This document shows, piece by piece, positions 60,538-64,000 of a DNA stretch of 64,000 bases. The notes under the pieces were generated by a model. It was given only the letters and a program-made list of their open reading frames with translations, was not told the DNA's origin and ran no database searches. The stretch comes from an uncultured Rhodospirillales bacterium (GTDB taxonomy: Bacteria; Pseudomonadota; Alphaproteobacteria; Rhodospirillales; JABHCV01): positions 1 to 64,000 of the forward strand of contig CALKND010000012.1 in NCBI GenBank assembly GCA_938092065.1. Reading direction: 5' to 3'. Numbering within the stretch: position 1 is the first letter of the stretch; each line of letters opens with the position of its first letter. Made by a program: the position numbers and the translations under genes.

Positions 60538-60544
60538 TCTTTTT

Positions 60545-61882
60545 TTAATCCTTGTAAGAGATTGCCATTATTTCAATTGGGTGCTGAACCGGTTCCGGAT
60601 TACTCGCTGGTATTTCATTATTCAACCGTTCAACACCCTGTAAAATGTGATCCCGGGCTAGAAGGCACTCTGAAACCACGTAGCGTGAGGCTATTTTTGC
60701 CGTGTCACGGGCAACAGGCTTTCCAACTTTTAGCGCTGTTTCAAAATTATCCTTCAAAACCCCCCACGATCCACCATGACCAGAACAGCGCTCAATTACA
60801 TTTACTTGCGTATTTGGGATTAATTTCAACATCTCTGCCCCCTTGCGACCCATATTTTGGGCTCGGGCATGGCAAGCAATGTGCAAGGTAACACCACCAT
60901 CAATAGGTTTTAAACCTGGTGCAATACCTTCTTTAACAGATATATCAACAATGTATTCACTGACATCAAATGTAGCACTTGATAATTTCGCAATATTTTC
61001 ATTCTCAGGTTCAATTAATGGCCACTCAAATTTCAACATTAGAGAACATGATGCAACTGGGCTTACCACATCGTACCCTTTGTCTATCCACTCGGCCATC
61101 TCGGCAGCAATTTTTTTAGCGGCATTGGCCACTCGACCAATATCACCATGTTCTAACTGGGGCATGCCACAACAGCCCGGATAGACAAATTGCGTTTCGA
61201 CCCCGTTTTTAGCCAGTACTTGTGCGGCTGCAAGACCAATATCTGCAGCATTGTATTCACTTGTACAGGTTGAATATATGACAGCCTTACGACCATGAGC
61301 AGGCGCACCAACATTAATTAAATGAAGGTCGTTACGCTTACTTAATGGTGCTGAATTGAACTTAGGTAAGGCGGCGTTTTTATCAATTCCCATAACACTC
61401 TGCATCACGGGGCGTGTTAAAGAATTTGTTGTAGATGATGCCCAGTTGACTAATTTCGAAGCAGAGCAACCAAGCTTTCCGTTGCGGTCCGTCTCCGTTA
61501 TTTGCTTGCGCATGGAAGGCAATTTACCCTCCTTAAGTTGCACCGCTCGATAACGCAACATCAAGTGTGGAAAATCTAAGTCGAATTCGTGAGGAGGTAC
61601 GTAAGGGCACTTAACCATAAAACACATGTCGCACATGGTGCATGCATCAACAATGGGCTTGAAGTCAGTACTTTTGACACTGTCTAATTCCTCGGTTTCA
61701 GACTCATCGATAAGGTCAAAAAGCTTTGGAAAACTATCGCATAAATTAAAGCAACGCCGGCAGCCATGGCATATGTCAAAAACACGTCTCATTTCTAAGT
61801 CGAGCATGTCTGCATTGTAGTAGTTGTCATCTCGCCAACCTATATTGTGGCGGACTGGAGCTCCCAAGCCTCCTTCACTCAT
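60545..61882 (-). CDS. GlpC/HdrD-like Fe-S oxidoreductase
   Basis: A 445-residue soluble protein. The N-terminal ferredoxin-like part holds two 4Fe-4S motifs, CHGCRRCFNLCDSFP and CTMCDMCFMVKCPY. The C-terminal part has two CCG-type domains: FVYPGCCGMPQLEHGD and HIACHARAQNMGRKGAEML with CSGHGGSWG. Such proteins pass electrons from a flavoprotein or heterodisulfide site. Placed between rubrerythrin and DUF3501 it could feed electrons to rubrerythrin, which is inference. A G8/C8 hairpin lies in front of it. Confidence 0.88.
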   Translation of the reverse strand: MSEGGLGAPVRHNIGWRDDNYYNADMLDLEMRRVFDICHGCRRCFNLCDSFPKLFDLIDESETEELDSVKSTDFKPIVDACTMCDMCFMVKCPYVPPHEFDLDFPHLMLRYRAVQLKEGKLPSMRKQITETDRNGKLGCSASKLVNWASSTTNSLTRPVMQSVMGIDKNAALPKFNSAPLSKRNDLHLINVGAPAHGRKAVIYSTCTSEYNAADIGLAAAQVLAKNGVETQFVYPGCCGMPQLEHGDIGRVANAAKKIAAEMAEWIDKGYDVVSPVASCSLMLKFEWPLIEPENENIAKLSSATFDVSEYIVDISVKEGIAPGLKPIDGGVTLHIACHARAQNMGRKGAEMLKLIPNTQVNVIERCSGHGGSWGVLKDNFETALKVGKPVARDTAKIASRYVVSECLLARDHILQGVERLNNEIPASNPEPVQHPIEIMAISYKD

Positions 61883-61930
61883 TACAAATATTCCTAAAAA
61901 CCAAAAGAGTTAAGCACATCTCTCAAGAAA

Positions 61931-61958
61931 TGGGGGGGGCCGTATCTGACCCCCCCCA
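61931..61958 (-). repeat. G8/C8 hairpin between rubrerythrin and the Fe-S gene
   Basis: Eight G (61932-61939) and eight C (61950-61957), extended by a T-A pair, form a 9-bp stem with a 10-base loop, 25 bases after the rubrerythrin stop and about 50 before the next start. No run of T follows on the minus strand, so it is more likely an mRNA-stabilising or partial-attenuation element than a full terminator. Confidence 0.65.
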
Positions 61959-61982
61959 CGTTAACAATTTAATGAACAAAAA

Positions 61983-62399
61983 TTACATACCGTCTAATGC
62001 TTTTTGAAAACGTCCTGCATGAGACTTTTCAGCCTTAGCAAGAGTTTCAAACCAATCTGCAATTTCATCAAATCCTTCATCACGAGCAGTTTTAGCCATA
62101 CCAGGATACATGTCTGTGTACTCGTGGGTTTCGCCAGCAACAGAAGCTTTTAGATTAGAGTCCGTTCCTCCGATAGGCAGACCTGTTGCAGGATCTCCGG
62201 TCTCCTCAAGAAATTCTAGGTGACCATGTGCATGGCCAGTTTCACCTTCTGCAGTTGACCTGAAAACTGATGCAACATCATTGTAGCCTTCAATATCAGC
62301 TTTTTGAGCGAAGTAAAGATAACGGCGATTTGCTTGGGATTCACCAGCAAAAGCGTCTTTAAGGTTTTGTTCGGTCTTAGAATCTTTCAATCCAGGCAT
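61983..62399 (-). CDS. Rubrerythrin (without rubredoxin domain)
   Basis: A 138-residue ferritin-like di-iron protein: [56 protein letters not shown] and [11 protein letters not shown] supply the Glu and His ligands of both irons. The usual C-terminal rubredoxin domain is missing, so an outside electron donor is needed to reduce peroxide. The start has a GGAG site. An Irr-like palindrome and a 5' hairpin lie upstream, and the Fe-S oxidoreductase and DUF3501 genes follow. Confidence 0.93.
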   Translation of the reverse strand: MPGLKDSKTEQNLKDAFAGESQANRRYLYFAQKADIEGYNDVASVFRSTAEGETGHAHGHLEFLEETGDPATGLPIGGTDSNLKASVAGETHEYTDMYPGMAKTARDEGFDEIADWFETLAKAEKSHAGRFQKALDGM

Positions 62400-62425
62400 A
62401 ATTTTCTCCAGAAATAATATTTAAT

Positions 62426-62449
62426 GAGGCCACTAGTTTTAGTGACCTC
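62426..62449 (-). promoter_or_regulatory. 5' leader hairpin of rubrerythrin mRNA
   Basis: In the minus-strand RNA a 10-bp stem (one G-U pair) closes an AAAC tetraloop, 27-50 bases before the ATG. On the plus strand the same arms have a C/A mismatch, so the fold favours the rubrerythrin mRNA. A -35 TTGACT (62486-62481) and -10 TATTGT (62461-62456) would start transcription right at the base of this stem. Confidence 0.55.
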
Positions 62450-62488
62450 TTAAGCACAATATGGAGACTGAATTAACTAAAGTCAATG

Positions 62489-62505
62489 TTTAGAATAGTT
62501 CTAAA
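62489..62505. promoter_or_regulatory. Irr box-like perfect palindrome upstream of rubrerythrin
   Basis: TTTAGAA-TAG-TTCTAAA is a perfect 17-bp dyad, matching the iron control element bound by Irr in alphaproteobacteria (TTTAGAA-N3-TTCTAAA type). It ends two bases before the predicted -35 of rubrerythrin. The irr gene is next door. Confidence 0.75.
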
Positions 62506-62526
62506 TTACATTATAACTTATTGATA

Positions 62527-62946
62527 TTAATAATCATTATTAGAATCAGTTATTGTAACCACAACATCAATACATTTAATCTTAGTTCCATTTGGAGCCT
62601 CAGGTAATTTACCTATGGAGATCATGCCATCAGGTATATCACCCAATTTTCCATCTTTCTCAAAATAAAAATGATGATGCTTTCTCGTATTTGTATCAAA
62701 ATATGAACGATTGGTATCCACAGAAATCTCACGCAACATTCCAGCCTCTGTGAACTGATGTAAAGTATTGTAAACGGTTGCAAGAGAAACTTTCATTTTC
62801 TCTGACAAAGCCTCATTATATAACTCCTCAGCTGTTACATGCCGATCATCACCTTGAAATAGCAATTTAGCTAAGGCTATACGTTGTCGTGTCGGGCAAA
62901 GCCCAGCTGATCTGATATATTCAATAAAATAATTGTTGGGACGCAT
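62527..62946 (-). CDS. irr: Iron response regulator Irr (Fur family)
   Basis: Start ATG 62946 with AAGGAG seven bases upstream (139 residues); frame extensions further up lack similarity. Fur-family winged helix: GLCPTRQRIALAKLLF, DRHVTAEELY, VSLATVYNTLHQFTEAGMLREI, then SYFDTNTRKHHHFYFE with the His triplet that binds heme in Irr. A Cys-Pro pair in GLCPTRQR (usually Arg-Pro) could act as an N-terminal heme regulatory motif. It likely controls the rubrerythrin run through the palindrome at 62489. Confidence 0.9.
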   Translation of the reverse strand: MRPNNYFIEYIRSAGLCPTRQRIALAKLLFQGDDRHVTAEELYNEALSEKMKVSLATVYNTLHQFTEAGMLREISVDTNRSYFDTNTRKHHHFYFEKDGKLGDIPDGMISIGKLPEAPNGTKIKCIDVVVTITDSNNDY

Positions 62947-63000
62947 AGTGTCTCCTTTTTTATAGACAGTTACTTGTTCCCTCACCCTATTAGCAATTAA

Positions 63001-63019
63001 CTTAAATTGTACAATTAAG
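63001..63019 (-). promoter_or_regulatory. Palindrome over the likely irr promoter
   Basis: ATTGTACAAT (perfect 10-bp dyad) flanked by CTTA and TAAG, about 55-75 bases before the irr ATG. It includes TTGTAC, a possible -35, with TAATAG 16 bases on. It does not match the Irr box, so another regulator or autoregulation with a variant site is possible. Confidence 0.4.
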
Positions 63020-63081
63020 GTGACATATTTAACAGTAAACAACAGCTAATATCTTAAAATCCAAATTTTTTACCTAACCAA

Positions 63082-64000
63082 TTAATCGCCACTCACTAAC
63101 CGTTCAACAAGCTCTTGAACACTGGGCACAAAGCCATTTGAGTAAAATGGATCATCGGCAAATTTATACGCATTGTGGCCAGAGAACATCAAATTATCCT
63201 CAAGCGACCCGCCGTGTGCAATGTCCTGAAGGGTTTTCTGGATACAGAAAGATCGTGGGTCAGCTCGCTTTCCAGTTGTTCCCTCTGCGCCTTCTGACCA
63301 GTTTGAAAACCGACATTGTGAAAGACAACCCATACAGTTTCCTTGATCTTCAATAATTTCCTTTGCTTTTTTCGACCCCACAAAAATAACCGTTCCATCT
63401 GGCGTCTTCATAGCTTCGCTAAAACCTTTTGACATCCAAATTTCAACTTTATCTTTGTCTTCATGAGTAAGATAGATTGGGCGCCCACGAGCCCCTACGG
63501 GCAAAGCTTCAGTCATGTCGCCCTCTGGCTTGCGGCTATAAGAAACCTGATGCTGACCACGTTGTTCAAGCTCATTAAGTAGGTTATTGCGCACAGCTGA
63601 AGAGTAAAATCCTGTTGGGCTAAACTTGTTAAGGAATATTTCCCCTTCTTTCAGAGACAAAAGACGGTCTTGCCAACCTTTCGATACAGGACTTTCTTGG
63701 GTTAATAAGGGACGGGTCCCGAACTGAAAAGCAATAGGCCCTAGTTCCGGGTTATCTAACCAGTCCTCCCACTCACGAAGATACCAGACGCCCCCAGCCA
63801 TCACAATGGGCGTATTATGAAGGCCGAACTCTCGCATTTGTTTGCGTAACGCAACAATACGAGGATAGGGGTCTTGAGGTTTTTCTGGGTCCTCAGCATT
63901 ACTAAGCCCGTTATGACCACCCGCCAGCCAAGGGTCTTCGTATACAACACTACCTAGAAACTCTGCGTGCTTGTGGTAAGACCGCTTCCACAAAGCTCTG
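63082..64000 (-). CDS. Nitronate monooxygenase/YrpB-like flavoprotein with a Cys cluster (5' end cut off)
   Basis: About 306 codons are visible and the frame runs off the right edge, so the N-terminus is missing. Flavin-site pieces of the nitronate monooxygenase fold are clear: TPIVMAGGVWY and PIAFQFGTRPLLTQESP. Family members oxidise nitronates or act as NAD(P)H:quinone or flavin oxidoreductases. Unlike typical members it has four Cys near the C-terminus, in GNCMGCLSQCRFS and PRSFCIQ, spaced like a metal or Fe-S site. Oriented with irr and rubrerythrin on the minus strand, 135 bases upstream of irr. Confidence 0.8.
   Translation of the reverse strand, partial: RALWKRSYHKHAEFLGSVVYEDPWLAGGHNGLSNAEDPEKPQDPYPRIVALRKQMREFGLHNTPIVMAGGVWYLREWEDWLDNPELGPIAFQFGTRPLLTQESPVSKGWQDRLLSLKEGEIFLNKFSPTGFYSSAVRNNLLNELEQRGQHQVSYSRKPEGDMTEALPVGARGRPIYLTHEDKDKVEIWMSKGFSEAMKTPDGTVIFVGSKKAKEIIEDQGNCMGCLSQCRFSNWSEGAEGTTGKRADPRSFCIQKTLQDIAHGGSLEDNLMFSGHNAYKFADDPFYSNGFVPSVQELVERLVSGD

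Overview
The window reads as chromosomal housekeeping DNA from an alphaproteobacterium, most like a marine member of the Rhodospirillales. The clues are an Irr-type Fur regulator with an Irr-like operator, the order dnaA-dnaN-recF-gyrB next to rpsT, mutM back to back with ubiE-ubiB-coaBC-dut, a small lipoprotein gene between argH and lysA, a DUF2125 gene, and a metX-metW / hisC / prephenate dehydrogenase block. Base composition looks moderately AT-rich, genes are tightly packed, and several use TTG or GTG starts. I saw no insertion sequence, prophage, CRISPR array, rRNA or tRNA gene.

Layout. 1-5.3 kb: a loose set of small genes (cut-off SoxW-like thioredoxin, DUF3050, MAPEG, FolB-like, VOC plus SDR pair, YczE-type membrane protein, pseudoazurin). 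5.4-11.8 kb: Uup-type ABC-F ATPase, aspS, an ftsZ outside any division cluster, and a NiCoT-like metal transporter. 12.1-16.6 kb: queuosine block queA-tgt-queF, yhhQ, queG. 16.7-25.8 kb: FGE-like protein, gloB, a methyltransferase, metW-metX, chorismate mutase-hisC-tyrC, DUF2125, ChaC. 25.8-36.3 kb: class II ribonucleotide reductase, plsC, ydcF, ftsEX, zinc-ribbon/DUF3426 protein, lysA, lptM, argH, tlpA. 36.6-42.8 kb: bi-domain oxidoreductase, gmhA and hldE (LPS heptose), and a class A PBP. 43-50.6 kb: gyrB, recF, dnaN, dnaA, rpsT. 51-58.3 kb: mutM, ubiE, ubiB, coaBC, dut, Rrf2 regulator, moeB-like and DsrE-like. 58.3-64 kb: 2-hydroxyacid dehydrogenase, SH3 protein, then an iron/peroxide set (DUF3501, Fe-S oxidoreductase, rubrerythrin, irr) and a cut-off nitronate monooxygenase-like flavoprotein.

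How genes fit together: the Q block reduces, imports and inserts the deazaguanine base into tRNA and finishes queuosine. metXW with chorismate mutase/hisC/tyrC covers methionine and aromatic/histidine amino acids. gmhA-hldE make ADP-heptose. ubiE-ubiB serve ubiquinone. Irr probably controls rubrerythrin and the two genes behind it through a perfect 17-bp palindrome.

The most interesting non-coding signals are a perfect 20-bp inverted repeat whose arms bracket the likely dnaA promoter (49607-49682), a phased cluster of DnaA boxes upstream of nrdJ (28448-28491), and the Irr box plus 5'-terminal hairpin in front of rubrerythrin (62426-62505). I found no clear new defence or mobile system. The best candidate for undescribed biology is the rubrerythrin / Fe-S oxidoreductase / DUF3501 / Irr module with the Cys-rich flavoprotein next to it.
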